This document shows positions 31,729 through 41,944 of a stretch of DNA of 64,000 nt, in pieces. Below the pieces are notes generated by a model that saw only the letters and a list, made by a program, of their open reading frames with translations, was not told the origin of the DNA and made no database searches. The DNA comes from Rhodopirellula islandica (GTDB taxonomy: Bacteria; Planctomycetota; Planctomycetia; Pirellulales; Pirellulaceae). Location: positions 124,001-188,000 of the forward strand of contig NZ_LECT01000016.1 of NCBI RefSeq assembly GCF_001027925.1. Direction: 5' to 3'. A program made the position numbers and the translations under genes. How positions within the stretch are numbered: the first letter of the stretch is position 1; every line of letters starts with the position of its first letter.

Positions 31729-32517
31729 ATGCGGAATCCACGAATGGCAAAGTGGATCGCCTACGGCGTGCACATGTTCACCGCGTCCGGCATCATCCCT
31801 GCCGCGTTTGCGATGCACGAGATCACGCAGCCCGACTGTGATCCGCGCTGGGTCTTTGGGTGGCTCTTGTTGACCACCCTCATCGATGCCGTCGATGGTC
31901 CGCTTGCACGCCGCTTTCACGTGAAGACGCGAGCTCCGGCAATCGACGGCAGGACGATCGATGATCTGCTGGACTACCTCACCTTCGCGTTCATTCCGCT
32001 GATGCTGGCCTGGCGAATGGGTTGGATGCCAGTCGGGTTTGGCTTCACAGTTTCCTTGGCGATGGGAGCCAGCCTGTTCGGATTCGCTCATCGCGAAGCC
32101 AAGGACGAGCGTCACGGCTTCTTTCGCGGATTCCCGTCGTACTGGAACATTGCTGTCTTCTACGCAGGAATCATGCACGCTTGGTGGGGCCCTTGGCCCG
32201 TCGCCGTGCTGCTCTGGTTGCTGGCTGGGTTGACTGTGGCACCGATCCATTTGATTTACCCCAACCAAGCACCGCGTCGTCATCGGCGTTGGTTGTTGCT
32301 GGGGTCCGCGGTCTGGAGCTTGGCCCTGCTCGCGATGCTTCCGTCCTATCCTCAACCGCCCATGTGGCTGGCGTTCCTCTCGCTCGTTTATCCCATCGTG
32401 TACGTCGCCATTTCGATCCGCCTCTGGCGTCAACGCCCTCGAGATTTACCACTGGAATCCACCCAGCAAAGTTCTTTGGCGAGCCAGTCATCTCCACCGG
32501 AAAGGTCGTGCAGTTGA
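31729..32517 (+). CDS. pcs: CDP-alcohol phosphatidyltransferase, probable phosphatidylcholine synthase
   Basis: 262 residues, eight or so TM segments. The CDP-alcohol phosphatidyltransferase signature is present at about 43-70: DGPLAR, then a gap, then the Asp pair in IDGRTIDDLLD. The DA-VDGPLARR and DGRTIDDLLDYLTF forms, and PSYWNIAVFY, resemble bacterial phosphatidylcholine synthases, which join choline to CDP-diacylglycerol at the inner membrane. Phosphatidylglycerol or phosphatidylserine synthase cannot be excluded. It sits 3 bp after the EEP gene. The last 15 residues are Ser-rich and may be an extension into the following repeat. Confidence 0.82.
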   Translation: MRNPRMAKWIAYGVHMFTASGIIPAAFAMHEITQPDCDPRWVFGWLLLTTLIDAVDGPLARRFHVKTRAPAIDGRTIDDLLDYLTFAFIPLMLAWRMGWMPVGFGFTVSLAMGASLFGFAHREAKDERHGFFRGFPSYWNIAVFYAGIMHAWWGPWPVAVLLWLLAGLTVAPIHLIYPNQAPRRHRRWLLLGSAVWSLALLAMLPSYPQPPMWLAFLSLVYPIVYVAISIRLWRQRPRDLPLESTQQSSLASQSSPPERSCS

Positions 32518-32529
32518 TCCCCCACACTC

Positions 32530-33056
32530 ACCAGCGTTTTTCCGCGTGCTGCACCTCCCCTGAAACGGAGTTTCGGGCGGAGGTCGAGCGACGCCGTTCA
32601 GGGGTATGCAAGGAAAGGTGCCGGGTATGAGATCGCATCGTGAAGTGCCGCTCCACCGCAAAGCTCGCTGAACGCTCGCTTCCCGACCAATCCCGCTGGG
32701 GAGGTCGTGCAGTTTTTTGGTGCTGCAGGTTTTCACTCGGCGCACCTCTCCTGAAACGCAGTTTGGGGAGAGGTCGAGCGACGCCGTTCAGGCGTACGCG
32801 AGGGTGAGGGCCGAGCATGGGGAGCGGCGCGGATGGCCCTCCCCCGGTAATCTCGCTCAACGCTCGCTTTCCGACCCCTCCCGCTGCACGGGCGGGGTTC
32901 TTAAGGCATTGCAAGCACAGCATTTAAAAACTGCACGACCTCTGGGCGGGCGGGGTTCGCAAGATGTCACGAGCACCGCATTTGAAATCCGCACGACCTC
33001 TTCACGGGCGGAACTCTCGGTGGTGATGCACAGCACTTCGAAATCGCACGACACCG
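32530..33056. repeat. R3 repeat cluster
   Basis: No gene in this gap. It holds two diverged ~200-bp units of the type CTGAAACG...GGTCGAGCGACGCCGTTCAGG...AACGCTCGCTT..CCGACC, followed by three tandem ~56-bp units ending GCACGACCTCT or similar (about 32889-32942, 32943-33001, 33002-33056). Related pieces occur at 2919-2971 and 47100-47310. The gene-free stretch continues to the promoter at 33115. Confidence 0.75.
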
Positions 33057-33114
33057 TCAGCGGGAGGGTCTCGGCCAGCGATGTGCTGCCGGATTTGCAA
33101 TCGTTCGATCCGTT

Positions 33115-33130
33115 TGGCACATCTTTCGCA
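33115..33130 (+). promoter_or_regulatory. Candidate sigma-54 promoter of the CheY-like regulator gene
   Basis: TGGCACATCTTTCGCA, exact TGGCAC and GG-N10-GC spacing, 39 bp before ATG 33169. Confidence 0.62.
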
Positions 33131-33168
33131 TCGCCGGTCGCGAGCTTCCCCCACGCCCACGAGTTTAT

Positions 33169-33663
33169 ATGCCAACAACATCGCCCGACCAAACGGATCA
33201 CCCCCGCCGGTGTGTGATCGCGGATGACGTTCGTGTCATCCGAGAGCAATTGGGACACTGGATGCGAGAACTGGGATACTCGGTCGTGCACGCGTCTTGT
33301 GGCGCAACGGCGCTGACGGAGTTGCGTCGCGAACCGACCGATCTGGTGATCGCAGACATCGACATGCCCCATGTCAGCGGCCTGCATCTGCTGCAAACCG
33401 TTCGATCTGACGCAGACCCGAAGGTTGCCGCCATTCCTGTGATCGTTTCAAGCAGTTTGGAAGATGGTGAAATCCATCGAATGATTGCGGTCCTCGGTGG
33501 AAACGCCTATTTGAGGAAGCCGGTCTCCAAGGAACAGGTGGTCGGCTGCGTGCGTTTCATCACTCAAAGCAACAACCCAATGCCGCCAGGCGATTGCTCG
33601 GCAGCGGCGCATTCCGTCTCGTCACGATTCCGACGGATCGCATCGGAATTCCGCGAATTCTGA
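33169..33663 (+). CDS. Single-domain response regulator (CheY-like)
   Basis: 164 residues: a receiver at about 14-130 and a short Ser/Arg tail. Acidic pocket CVIADDVR, phospho-Asp63 (LVIADIDMPHVSGL), the switch Ser in VIVSSSLED and Lys in AYLRKPVSKEQ. There is no output domain, so it either signals by protein contact or serves as a phosphate sink. It lies 370 bp upstream of the giant hybrid kinase with sigma-54-like sites before each; it is a natural partner of that kinase. Confidence 0.92.
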   Translation: MPTTSPDQTDHPRRCVIADDVRVIREQLGHWMRELGYSVVHASCGATALTELRREPTDLVIADIDMPHVSGLHLLQTVRSDADPKVAAIPVIVSSSLEDGEIHRMIAVLGGNAYLRKPVSKEQVVGCVRFITQSNNPMPPGDCSAAAHSVSSRFRRIASEFREF

Positions 33664-33840
33664 CAAACCACGTTGCATCATCCCACACGCGAGGTGCCAA
33701 TCCATGATCTCGCGTGGTGGAACGTCCATCGCTATGACCGATCTGCCACCAACCCCCTGTCGCGAAGGAGGCGTCGCAAACGTACCTCTTCGCAAACGCC
33801 AGGTAAGATTGACAACTGCCAGTGCATTCTTACACTGCAA

Positions 33841-33856
33841 TGGCATCCATTTTGCA
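33841..33856 (+). promoter_or_regulatory. Candidate sigma-54 promoter of the hybrid kinase gene
   Basis: TGGCATCCATTTTGCA, one base off the TGGCAC box with a perfect TTGCA and correct spacing; leader to ATG 34034 about 165 nt. The rest of the 33664-34033 gap shows no gene; the inverted words ATCTCGCG/CGCGAGGT lie near its start. Confidence 0.62.
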
Positions 33857-34033
33857 GCGGTGCCTAGTCGTTCAACGCGGTCGGTTTGCAATCGGATGTC
33901 ACAATTGGATGGTGATCGCACATCACGCCATCCTGTTGATCACCTGACTCACGGATCTCCGCCAGGTGCCCAACTCGCCATTGAATGAAAGGGCCCTTCG
34001 AGACGGCAACCAGTCCCTTTCAAACCATCATCC

Positions 34034-37000
34034 ATGGCTGATACCAACTCTCCCGACGACGCCCCCATCGACTCAGAAACCGGGCGCGTCGACAGCAATC
34101 CAACCGTCCGTGCAACTCCGCAGCACGTGGTTGGGATTGGGGCCTCAGCGGGCGGCTTGGAAGCCCTTGAAAAACTGTTCGGGAAGATGCCTGTTGCCAC
34201 AGGCATGTCCTTCGTCGTCGTTCAGCATTTGTCACCGGACTTCAAGAGCCACATGGATGACTTGTTACGACGAGTCACCAACATTCCGGTGGAGGTGGTC
34301 GACAACGGGGTCCAAGTCCAGCCGGACACCATCTATTTGATCCCTGCGAAAAAGGAGATGGTGATCAGCAATGGCAAGCTCCTGCTCACCGACCGAGGGA
34401 TTGAAAAAGTCCTGACGCACCCCATCGATCAATTCCTAAGATCACTGGCGCAAGACGTTCGCGAACGTGCCATTGGGATCATCCTTTCCGGGACCGGCAG
34501 TGATGGGTCGCGAGGAGTCGTCGAGATCAGCAACAACCATGGCTTGGTTGTGATTCAAGATCCTGCGACTTGTAAATTTGACTCGATGCCCATGAACGCT
34601 CGCAACACGGGTCAGGTCGACCTGGAATTGGCACCGGAGCGGATGGGCGAAGCCTTGCAGCAATATCTGTTCGACGGACAGAAATCGATCACCGATCATC
34701 CCTCCAAGATGGAAGAAATCCAACGTTCCGGTTTGGAACGAGTCTTCCAGCTGCTCAAACAAAATCACGGGATTGATTTCAATCACTACAAAGTGGGAAC
34801 GGTTCACCGCCGTATTCAGCGGCGAATGGACCTGCTTCATCTGGACGACCTCACTCAGTACGTCGCCCATATCAACGAACATGCCGATGAAGTGAATGAG
34901 CTGTATCGCGATTTGTTGATCGGCGTCACCAAATTCTTTCGCGATCGGGATGCGTTCGATGCCCTTGAAAATCGAGTCATCCCAGAACTGATCGAGCGTG
35001 CTGAAGACACCATCCGCATTTGGGTTTGTGGATGCGCGACCGGAGAGGAGGCCTACTCGATCGCCATGATGATGCGGGAAGGCATCGAGCGGTCGGCCCG
35101 AAATCTCGATTTCAAAATGTTCGCGACCGACCCGCATCGTGGATCCCTGCAAACGGCGGCCACCGGTTTCTATTCCGAAGCTCAACTCAACGAAATCTCT
35201 CAGGAACGACGCGATCGATTTTTCACTCGCCGAGACAACGGCTATGTGGTCAAGGATTCACTCCGAAGAAGCGTCGTCTTTGCAGCACAAAACGTGATCA
35301 ACGATCCCCCCTTCACGCAGATGGACTTGGTGTCGTGCCGCAACATGCTGATCTACCTGCAGTCACCGGCACAACGCAAAACGTTGTCCCTGTTTCACTT
35401 CGCCTTGAAAGCGAACGGGATTCTGTTCTTGGGCCCTAGCGAAAGCGTCGGCGACATTGGCGATGAATTTGATGCGATCAATTCTCAATGGAAGCTTTTT
35501 CGAAAGCGTCGGGACGTTCGCCTGCCCATCGAACTGCGGATGCCGCTGACCAACCAATCGCTCCCAAGGATGACCGCCAGCCCGCCAACAACCGTCGTCG
35601 CCCCTTCGACACGACGCGGCGACAACCTGCTCGAGATCTACAACGTTCTGTTGGCCGACAAGATGCCCCCGAGCGTGGTGATCGACACAGACTACCGAAT
35701 CATTCACACCTTCCCAGGAATGAACCAGTACTTGCGGGTCCCAGATGGAACCCCATCGGACAACGTTCTGCACATGGTCTCCAAGGAATTGCGAGCCTCC
35801 ATCGGCGCCGCGGTGACCCAGGCCGTCAAGCAGAACAAAGCCGTCCATTACCACGGCATTCCGTCGCCCATCGACGGCCCCAATTGGGTGCTGGACTTGA
35901 TCGTCCAGCCCTACCAAATCCCCAAATCGGCCGAGACTTGCATCCTTGTCCAATTCAAGTCTTCCGAGATCCAAAGCGTCGTCCGTGAAGCCGCGACGGA
36001 TTCGACCGGCGAAGATTCTGCCACCGAAACCATGTTGGACTTTTCGTCGGCGGCTCACGCGCGAATTGAGGACCTGGAACAAGAACTCAATTTCAACCGC
36101 CAGAACCTTCAGGCCACGATCGAAGAACTCGAAACCTCCAACGAGGAACTCCAAGCGACCAACGAAGAAATGGTCGCCAGCAATGAAGAACTGCAGAGCA
36201 CCAACGAGGAACTGCAAAGCGTCAACGAAGAGCTTTACAGCGTCAACGCCGAACTTCAAATCCGCGTCAATGAACTGAACGAAGCCAACGCGGACATGGT
36301 CAACCTCTTGGCGACCACGCGTGTTGGAGTGGTGTTCTTGGACAGTGAACTTCGCATTCGACGCGTCACCCCCGAAATTTCGCGTTTGTTGTCCATCGAA
36401 CAGGATGACGCCGGCCGATTGTTCGAGTCGTTCATTCACCCCATTGATGACAAACAATTCCTGGAACGTATTCAAACCGTTCGTGACAACCGCATCGAAA
36501 TCGAATGGGAGGTCACCTGCCGCGAGTCGTCCTACCTGGTCCGAGCGCTGCCCTACCTTCGCAATCACGAAGCCAGCGGTGTCGTGCTCGCCTTCATTGA
36601 CGTCAACGTTCTTCGAAAAGCCGAACTGGACGTCCTGAAGTTTAAATTCATGGCGGATGAGAACATCGATGCACTGGTGTTGCTCGACCAAAACGGAAAG
36701 ATCAGCTACGCCAATCGCAAGATGTGCGAGCAACTGGGGTACGCCCAAGAGGAATTGTCTGGGCAATTGTTCTCCCGTTTCAAATCGGAGATGGACCCGC
36801 AAACCTACGACGAACGACTCCAGAAATCGCACGAGAACCGCGGGGACGTCTTTGAATCCTGGCACCGCCGAAAGGATGCCACCGAGTTCCCCGTCGAGAT
36901 TGCATTGACGCCCGTCACCTTGCAGAACAGACCGTGCCTGTTCGCATCGATTCGCGACATTTCGCTTCGCAAATCACACGAGGCTCAGATGCGGTTGCTC

Positions 37001-38947
37001 AGCAAGGCGATTGAATCCGCTGCCAATGGAATTGTGATCACGGATTGCTCGCAAAGCGACCACCCCATCATGTTCGTCAATCAAGGATTCATGGACATGA
37101 CCGGATTTTCCGAGCAGGAAATCCTGGGGCACAATTGCCGCTTCTTACAAGGCCATGGTACCGATCCTGAAACGATTCAATCGATTCACCGGGCCTTGGA
37201 TCGCGGTGAGTCTGTCCGAGAGCTGATCAAGAACTATCGCAAAGACGGGGAGCCGTTCTGGAACGACCTCTACATCACTCCGGTGCACAATGAACACGAC
37301 CAACTGACACATTTTGTTGGCGTTCAAAACGATGTGACCGAACGCATTGAATCGGCCAGACAAACGGAAACCAATGAACGAACGATTCGTCTTTTGATGG
37401 ATTCAACCGCCGAAGGCATCTTCGGCCTGGACGTCGATGGCACCTGCACCTTCAGCAATGAAAAGGCGGCCCGCATGCTGGGCTACCGTTGCGGCAGCGA
37501 AATCATTGGTCTCGAGCTGGCTGACTTGGCAAAGCCTTGTGACGCGGAAGGGCACCCAGTCGAGCGACAGCAATTGCAAATTCTCAGTGCGATCCACAAC
37601 GGCGAAGCGCTCAATCGCTACGACGAACGCTTCTGCCGCCAAGATGGCGGCAGTTTCCCGGTGGAATATTGGTGTCACCCGATTCACGAGGACGACAAAA
37701 TCATCGGTGCGGTGGTGACCTTTGTGGACATCGAAGATCGCCTGCGTGTCGAGACCGAGTTGCGGGAAGCCAAACTGGCGGCGGACGCCGCGAACGATGC
37801 CAAAAGTCATTTCCTGGCCAACATGAGCCACGAACTCCGCACGCCGCTGTCCGCGATGCTTGGGTTCACAAAAATTCTGCAGGAAGACCCCGACGAAAGC
37901 ACCATCCAAGAATACTTGGCCACCATCCAACGCAACGGCGACTACTTGCTGCGACTGCTCGGGGATGTGCTCGATCTCTCTCGCATCGAAGCCAACAAAT
38001 TCACCACCGCCAACAACAGTGTTTCTCTGGGCGAACTATTGGGGGACATCTTCGAAACCATGAAGATGCGGACTCAAGACTACGAGAACACACTGCACTT
38101 CGATGTCAGCGAACCGCTGCCACAAACCATCACCACCGACTCCGCCCGTTTTCGTCAGATCATGATCAACCTGATCGCCAATGCCATCAAGTTTGCTCCC
38201 AAAGGACGCGTTGACGTGATCGTCCGGTCCGAAGGCGACGAGGGTCAGACCTACTTGTTGCTGAAGGTGGTCGACAACGGCATCGGCATTGCCGACGAAA
38301 AACTGCGAACGCTGTTTCAACCCTTCGTGCAAGCCGATGCGACGATTTCCAATCGTTTCGGTGGCACCGGACTGGGGCTCAGCATCACCAAACGCCTCGT
38401 CAACGCGCTGGGCGGGACGATCCAGGTCAACAGCACCGAAGGGGAGGGCAGCGAGTTCGCCATCCGATTGCCGGTGGATCCAATCGGTCCCATGAGCCAC
38501 CTGACGATCCAATTGAGCGATGAAAAGGACAACGACAACCTGAAGACGACGATTGACCAAGACATCCAACTCAACTCGCGAATCTTGATCGCCGACGACA
38601 TGCGAGACGTTCGATTCGTGGCCCAGCACTTCCTCAAAAAGGCGGGCTGTGAAGTCGAGGTCGCCGAAAACGGACGGCAAGCCGTGGACATGATTGTCGC
38701 GGCGATCGCCAACGGTTCACCATTCGAGCTTTGTTTGATGGACATGCAAATGCCCGAACTGGATGGACTGGGCGCAGTCCGAGAACTTCGTAACCGAGGG
38801 ATCGAAATGCCGGTGATCGCACTGACCGCTGACGCGATGAAAGGCACCCGCCGGCGACTGATCAGCGAGGGCTTTGACGAATACCTGAGCAAGCCGTTGA
38901 AGGTGAACCGATTGCTTCGAATCGCCAAGGGATTGCTGGACGGCTGA
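34034..38947 (+). CDS. CheB-CheR-PAS hybrid histidine kinase
   Basis: 1637 residues. CheB-type methylesterase at 32-215 with catalytic Ser38 (GIGASAGGL), His65 (VVQHLSPDF) and Asp157 ([10 protein letters not shown]); CheR methyltransferase at about 230-500 with SAM motif [13 protein letters not shown] coiled coil at about 685-760 is made of NEELQ(S/A)TNEE repeats. Three or four PAS/PAC domains span 770-1245, one with the GHNCRFLQG motif of LOV/PAS9. Histidine kinase: H-box His1266 ([14 protein letters not shown]), N-box, DNGIGI and GTGLGLSI. C-terminal receiver with phospho-Asp1570 ([11 protein letters not shown]). No TM segment, so cytoplasmic. Ends in a receiver, so it needs an Hpt partner such as the one at 27833. 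Confidence 0.96.
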   Translation: MADTNSPDDAPIDSETGRVDSNPTVRATPQHVVGIGASAGGLEALEKLFGKMPVATGMSFVVVQHLSPDFKSHMDDLLRRVTNIPVEVVDNGVQVQPDTIYLIPAKKEMVISNGKLLLTDRGIEKVLTHPIDQFLRSLAQDVRERAIGIILSGTGSDGSRGVVEISNNHGLVVIQDPATCKFDSMPMNARNTGQVDLELAPERMGEALQQYLFDGQKSITDHPSKMEEIQRSGLERVFQLLKQNHGIDFNHYKVGTVHRRIQRRMDLLHLDDLTQYVAHINEHADEVNELYRDLLIGVTKFFRDRDAFDALENRVIPELIERAEDTIRIWVCGCATGEEAYSIAMMMREGIERSARNLDFKMFATDPHRGSLQTAATGFYSEAQLNEISQERRDRFFTRRDNGYVVKDSLRRSVVFAAQNVINDPPFTQMDLVSCRNMLIYLQSPAQRKTLSLFHFALKANGILFLGPSESVGDIGDEFDAINSQWKLFRKRRDVRLPIELRMPLTNQSLPRMTASPPTTVVAPSTRRGDNLLEIYNVLLADKMPPSVVIDTDYRIIHTFPGMNQYLRVPDGTPSDNVLHMVSKELRASIGAAVTQAVKQNKAVHYHGIPSPIDGPNWVLDLIVQPYQIPKSAETCILVQFKSSEIQSVVREAATDSTGEDSATETMLDFSSAAHARIEDLEQELNFNRQNLQATIEELETSNEELQATNEEMVASNEELQSTNEELQSVNEELYSVNAELQIRVNELNEANADMVNLLATTRVGVVFLDSELRIRRVTPEISRLLSIEQDDAGRLFESFIHPIDDKQFLERIQTVRDNRIEIEWEVTCRESSYLVRALPYLRNHEASGVVLAFIDVNVLRKAELDVLKFKFMADENIDALVLLDQNGKISYANRKMCEQLGYAQEELSGQLFSRFKSEMDPQTYDERLQKSHENRGDVFESWHRRKDATEFPVEIALTPVTLQNRPCLFASIRDISLRKSHEAQMRLLSKAIESAANGIVITDCSQSDHPIMFVNQGFMDMTGFSEQEILGHNCRFLQGHGTDPETIQSIHRALDRGESVRELIKNYRKDGEPFWNDLYITPVHNEHDQLTHFVGVQNDVTERIESARQTETNERTIRLLMDSTAEGIFGLDVDGTCTFSNEKAARMLGYRCGSEIIGLELADLAKPCDAEGHPVERQQLQILSAIHNGEALNRYDERFCRQDGGSFPVEYWCHPIHEDDKIIGAVVTFVDIEDRLRVETELREAKLAADAANDAKSHFLANMSHELRTPLSAMLGFTKILQEDPDESTIQEYLATIQRNGDYLLRLLGDVLDLSRIEANKFTTANNSVSLGELLGDIFETMKMRTQDYENTLHFDVSEPLPQTITTDSARFRQIMINLIANAIKFAPKGRVDVIVRSEGDEGQTYLLLKVVDNGIGIADEKLRTLFQPFVQADATISNRFGGTGLGLSITKRLVNALGGTIQVNSTEGEGSEFAIRLPVDPIGPMSHLTIQLSDEKDNDNLKTTIDQDIQLNSRILIADDMRDVRFVAQHFLKKAGCEVEVAENGRQAVDMIVAAIANGSPFELCLMDMQMPELDGLGAVRELRNRGIEMPVIALTADAMKGTRRRLISEGFDEYLSKPLKVNRLLRIAKGLLDG

Positions 38948-38950
38948 GCG

Positions 38951-38966
38951 TGGCGCCGGATTTGCT
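38951..38966 (+). promoter_or_regulatory. Candidate sigma-54 promoter of the App1-like gene
   Basis: TGGCGCCGGATTTGCT, strong TTGCT box and correct spacing, starting 3 bp after the kinase stop and 58 bp before ATG 39009. This makes the App1-like gene a separate unit in the same putative regulon. Confidence 0.58.
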
Positions 38967-39008
38967 CCCTTGGAGAGCTTTCAACCACTCCGTCCTCACC
39001 ACGCATTC

Positions 39009-40193
39009 ATGCCCCGATCAGCTCCACCTCCAATCCATGACTCACTTCGCCACTGGCTGACCCGCACCGCAGCGATGGCGGACGATGTGGCGGACTCAGC
39101 CATCCGCCGTATCCGCCACCGCTGGGGACAAGGCGTCACCCCACAAATCCAGGCCTACACCGGTTTCGCGACCGCCGAAACCATCCATCTTCGCGGACGA
39201 ATTCTCGCCAACCCACCCCTGAACCCGGACTTTCACAACGACCGGTGGTGGCAAAACCTGAAGCATTCCTGGCGTCGATTCGCGAGCGATGAAGTTCCCG
39301 GCGTCAGGCTGGAAGGTTTCTTCGCGGGCTCCACCAGTCGCACCATCAGCGATTCGGAAGGCTACTTCCAACTCGATCTGCCACGAAAGGATTGCGAGAC
39401 CACGTCCGAATTCTGGTCGCTGGCGCATCTTGCAATTGTGGATGACGAACGCATCTCGCCCTTTGATTCACTCACCACCTGCGACGTCCTTCAAACTCCG
39501 GTCGAGGCCAAGTACGCCGTCGTCAGCGATGTCGACGACACCATCCTTCGAACGGGAGCCACGGACATCGCCACGATGGCCAAGCTGACATTTTTCGGAA
39601 ACGCGCGAACGCGTGCTCCGTTGGAAGGGGTCGCCTCTCTCTACGAGTGGATGCAACATGACGGGACCCCATTTGGACCGCCTTTGAACCCCATCTTTTA
39701 CGTCTCGTCATCGCCATGGAACCTGTCCGATCTGCTGGAAGATTTTCTTCAGAACAATGCGATCCCCCAAGGCCCCCTGTTCCTCCGCGACCTCGGGATT
39801 GATGAGGACAAATTCATCAAGCAAGGTCATGATCGCAAGCTCGAACAAACGCGTTTCTTGATGAACGCCTTCCCCGATCTCCCATTCGTGTTGGTCGGGG
39901 ATTCAGGCCAAGAGGATGCACGCTTGTACGCGACCGCGGCGGCCGAGTTTGGCGACCGCATCCAGGCCATTTTCATTCGCGACATCGATCCGGGTGCGTT
40001 CAGCAACCATGATGAAACAGTCGATCGCTTCGCCAGACAAAGCCTCGCATCAGGCGTCCCGATGCACCTGGTGAAAGACAGCATCGAGGTCAGCGTCATC
40101 GCGGAACGCCTTGGCCTGCTGTCCAAGGCAGCGCTGCCTGCCATCGCTGCGGCAACCAAGCGCGATCAAAATCGCAAAGACGGACTGCTTTGA
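39009..40193 (+). CDS. App1-type phosphatase (DUF2183)
   Basis: 394 residues from ATG 39009; an in-frame TTG at 38970 is less likely. The HAD-like App1 core has VVSDVDDTILRTGATD (DxDxT nucleophile), FYVSSSPWNLSDLLEDFL, PLFLRDLG, KFIKQGHDRKLEQ and FVLVGDSGQEDARLY. Yeast App1 is a phosphatidate phosphatase; bacterial homologues are assumed to act on lipids. The N-terminal 110 residues form a beta-rich domain (FATAETIHLRGRILANPP). It fits the membrane-lipid theme of the neighbouring Pcs-like and EEP genes. Confidence 0.9.
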   Translation: MPRSAPPPIHDSLRHWLTRTAAMADDVADSAIRRIRHRWGQGVTPQIQAYTGFATAETIHLRGRILANPPLNPDFHNDRWWQNLKHSWRRFASDEVPGVRLEGFFAGSTSRTISDSEGYFQLDLPRKDCETTSEFWSLAHLAIVDDERISPFDSLTTCDVLQTPVEAKYAVVSDVDDTILRTGATDIATMAKLTFFGNARTRAPLEGVASLYEWMQHDGTPFGPPLNPIFYVSSSPWNLSDLLEDFLQNNAIPQGPLFLRDLGIDEDKFIKQGHDRKLEQTRFLMNAFPDLPFVLVGDSGQEDARLYATAAAEFGDRIQAIFIRDIDPGAFSNHDETVDRFARQSLASGVPMHLVKDSIEVSVIAERLGLLSKAALPAIAAATKRDQNRKDGLL

Positions 40194-40343
40194 ACAGGCG
40201 TGCGGGAGCTTTCGGGAATGTGAGCCGTTTGGCGAACGCCACGATTCCGACGCACAAGCGTGGCGAAGCATCGCGTGATGCACAACGGGCGAATTCTCCG
40301 TGGACAATTCAACCAGGTCTCGATTGCCCACCAGTGAAAACGA

Positions 40344-40452
40344 TATCCCGTGAGGGATCTTAGACGGCATCCGTAGGTCGCCTAGCACACCTGCGGATCG
40401 AGGGAAGGCACCGTCGCGTTTCGCCTCCGAAGCGGCGTCACAGAATTCAACC
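40344..40452 (+). repeat. R5 repeat, copy 1
   Basis: Begins CCCGTGAGGGATCTTAGACGG and includes CACCTGCGGA..GAGGGAAGGCACC and CCGAAGCGGCGTCACAGAATTC. A diverged copy in reverse is at 53688-53790. The whole gap 40194-40617 shows no gene; a degenerate piece of R1 (GTGAGCCGTTTGGCGAACGCC) lies at about 40219. Confidence 0.7.
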
Positions 40453-40617
40453 TGGCCGATGCACGACCACCGTCGGGGGCGGCCGGGGAGTCCTTCCACG
40501 CGTCTCCGGCGGTGTTGGCTCCGCTCGACCGCCGGCTACTTGCTACAGAGCCTCCGGAAAAAAGAGGCAAACTCTGTGAACGGCAAACTCATCGATCGAA
40601 AGATTCATCGATTGGAA

Positions 40618-41574
40618 TCACGCCGGGCTGCGATCGCCCTCACGTTTGATTTGCTCCACCACGCGAACCGCCTTGGATTCAGGTTGGATGCCATCTCCAT
40701 AGCGAACCGCATAGACCTGCGTGGCCTCTGCCCCCAGCAACACAATCATTGCGGTGTAGTAGACCCAAACCAACAACACGGCCAGCGACGCTGCCGCGGC
40801 CCCGAGTTGGGCCCCCGGTTCACTCATCGAGAAATACAGTTGCATCGCGTACCGCCCAATCAAGAACAGAAGGGTCGTGAGCGCCGCGCCGACCGCCACA
40901 TCACGCCACTTGGTGACCGCGTCCGGCATGAATTTAAAAATGGATGCAAAGATCACGAACACCACCACCGCCTGCACTCCAAAATTCGCGAGGTGCGCCA
41001 CCGTTTCGGACATCCCGATCCAGCTGCCGACCTGGTCCCCCAAAGCAGTCAAAACCGAAGAAACAACCAGCGAAACCAGCATCAAAAAACCCAGCCCCAG
41101 GATCATTCCAAAGGACAAGAATCGCTTGGCGAGCATGTCCTTGATGCCACTGGTTTCTGGATCCGGTTTGACCTCCCAAACCTGGTTCAGCGCCCCCTGC
41201 AATGCCGAGACGACTCCCGTTGCCCCCACCAAAATCCCAGCAAAACTGAGCAGGGTTTTCCACCACTTCCCTGAGGCTTGCTCGTGGTTGTTCATGATCG
41301 TTTCAATCTGGTCCACCGCTGCGGGATTGCCGATCATCTGCGAGGCTTGTGATTGCAAAATGCCTTGAGCCTTGTCGGTCGCCTGTTCGCTGTCGTACAT
41401 CACCGACAGACCAAACGTCAGCAGGGTCAACATCAGATACAACAGCGGTGGCAGAGCAAACGCGGTGTAGTACGCCAAAGCCGCCGCCAACGTGCTGCAG
41501 CGATCCTTTGAAAATTCCGAAAACGTCTGCTTGAGAAAACCCACAACTCCACCGCTTGATTGAAAGGAACACAA
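40618..41574 (-). CDS. YihY/virulence factor BrkB family membrane protein
   Basis: 318 residues, six TM helices as usual. Motifs: KDRCSTLAAALAYYTAFALPP at the start, SFAGILVGATGVVSALQGALNQVWEV, FLSFGMILGLGFLMLVSLVVS, FKFMPDAVTKWRDVAVGA and SLAVLLVWVYYTAMIVLLGAEATQVYA. The family was once called ribonuclease BN in error; function remains uncertain, probably transport or envelope integrity. The start is a TTG with AGGAAAG before it; a GTG at 41544 is an alternative. A minus-strand sigma-54-like site lies just upstream. Confidence 0.92.
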   Translation of the reverse strand: MCSFQSSGGVVGFLKQTFSEFSKDRCSTLAAALAYYTAFALPPLLYLMLTLLTFGLSVMYDSEQATDKAQGILQSQASQMIGNPAAVDQIETIMNNHEQASGKWWKTLLSFAGILVGATGVVSALQGALNQVWEVKPDPETSGIKDMLAKRFLSFGMILGLGFLMLVSLVVSSVLTALGDQVGSWIGMSETVAHLANFGVQAVVVFVIFASIFKFMPDAVTKWRDVAVGAALTTLLFLIGRYAMQLYFSMSEPGAQLGAAAASLAVLLVWVYYTAMIVLLGAEATQVYAVRYGDGIQPESKAVRVVEQIKREGDRSPA

Positions 41575-41594
41575 CTGTGTGCTTTCCTCTCATG

Positions 41595-41610
41595 AGCAAT
41601 CGATGTGCCG
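41595..41610 (-). promoter_or_regulatory. Candidate sigma-54 promoter, minus strand, for the YihY gene
   Basis: On the minus strand CGGCACATCGATTGCT, with GG-N10-GC and TTGCT. It is only about 21 bp from the TTG start, so the leader would be about 11 nt; either a later start codon is used or the site is fortuitous. Confidence 0.45.
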
Positions 41611-41619
41611 ATTGGCTGC

Positions 41620-41914
41620 TAAGCAGGTAGGCAGGTGTCATCGGGTATGTGAGCCGCTTGGCGTTAGCCACGGTTCCCACGCACAACCGGGGCTAACGCT
41701 GGGCTGTTCAATCGTTGGTGTTGACACAGCGTTTTCGTGGACAGTTTCTTGCCTGTTACCTCTCCCCCGACGAAGCTGAGGGAGAGGTGTCTTGTCGATG
41801 CGAGACAGGAACTTGCGCACACCAGAAGCGCTGCACCCCCAAAGATTGAACAGCCCAGGCGAACGCCAAAACGGCTCACTCATTTAGACCCAACCATTCC
41901 TGCGTCCCTGCTTA
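41620..41914 (+). repeat. R1 repeat interrupted by R2
   Basis: R1 begins TAAGCAGGTAGGCAGG at 41620 and ends CCCTGCTTAG at 41914, but R2 (41700-41857, TGGGCTGTTCAATC ... GATTGAACAGCCCA) sits in its middle. After R2 the R1 sequence resumes (CGAACGCCAAAACGGCTCAC). This R2 is the short form, without the ~145-bp centre seen at 2131-2432. Confidence 0.85.
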
Positions 41915-41944
41915 GACGAATCGGTTGCCGATCCGTACCGACGC

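Noticed and set aside
35363..36865. A 500-codon antisense frame inside the hybrid kinase
   Set aside because: Shadow of the PAS and coiled-coil coding region; its Phe/Val-rich repeats are simply the complement of the NEELQ repeat.
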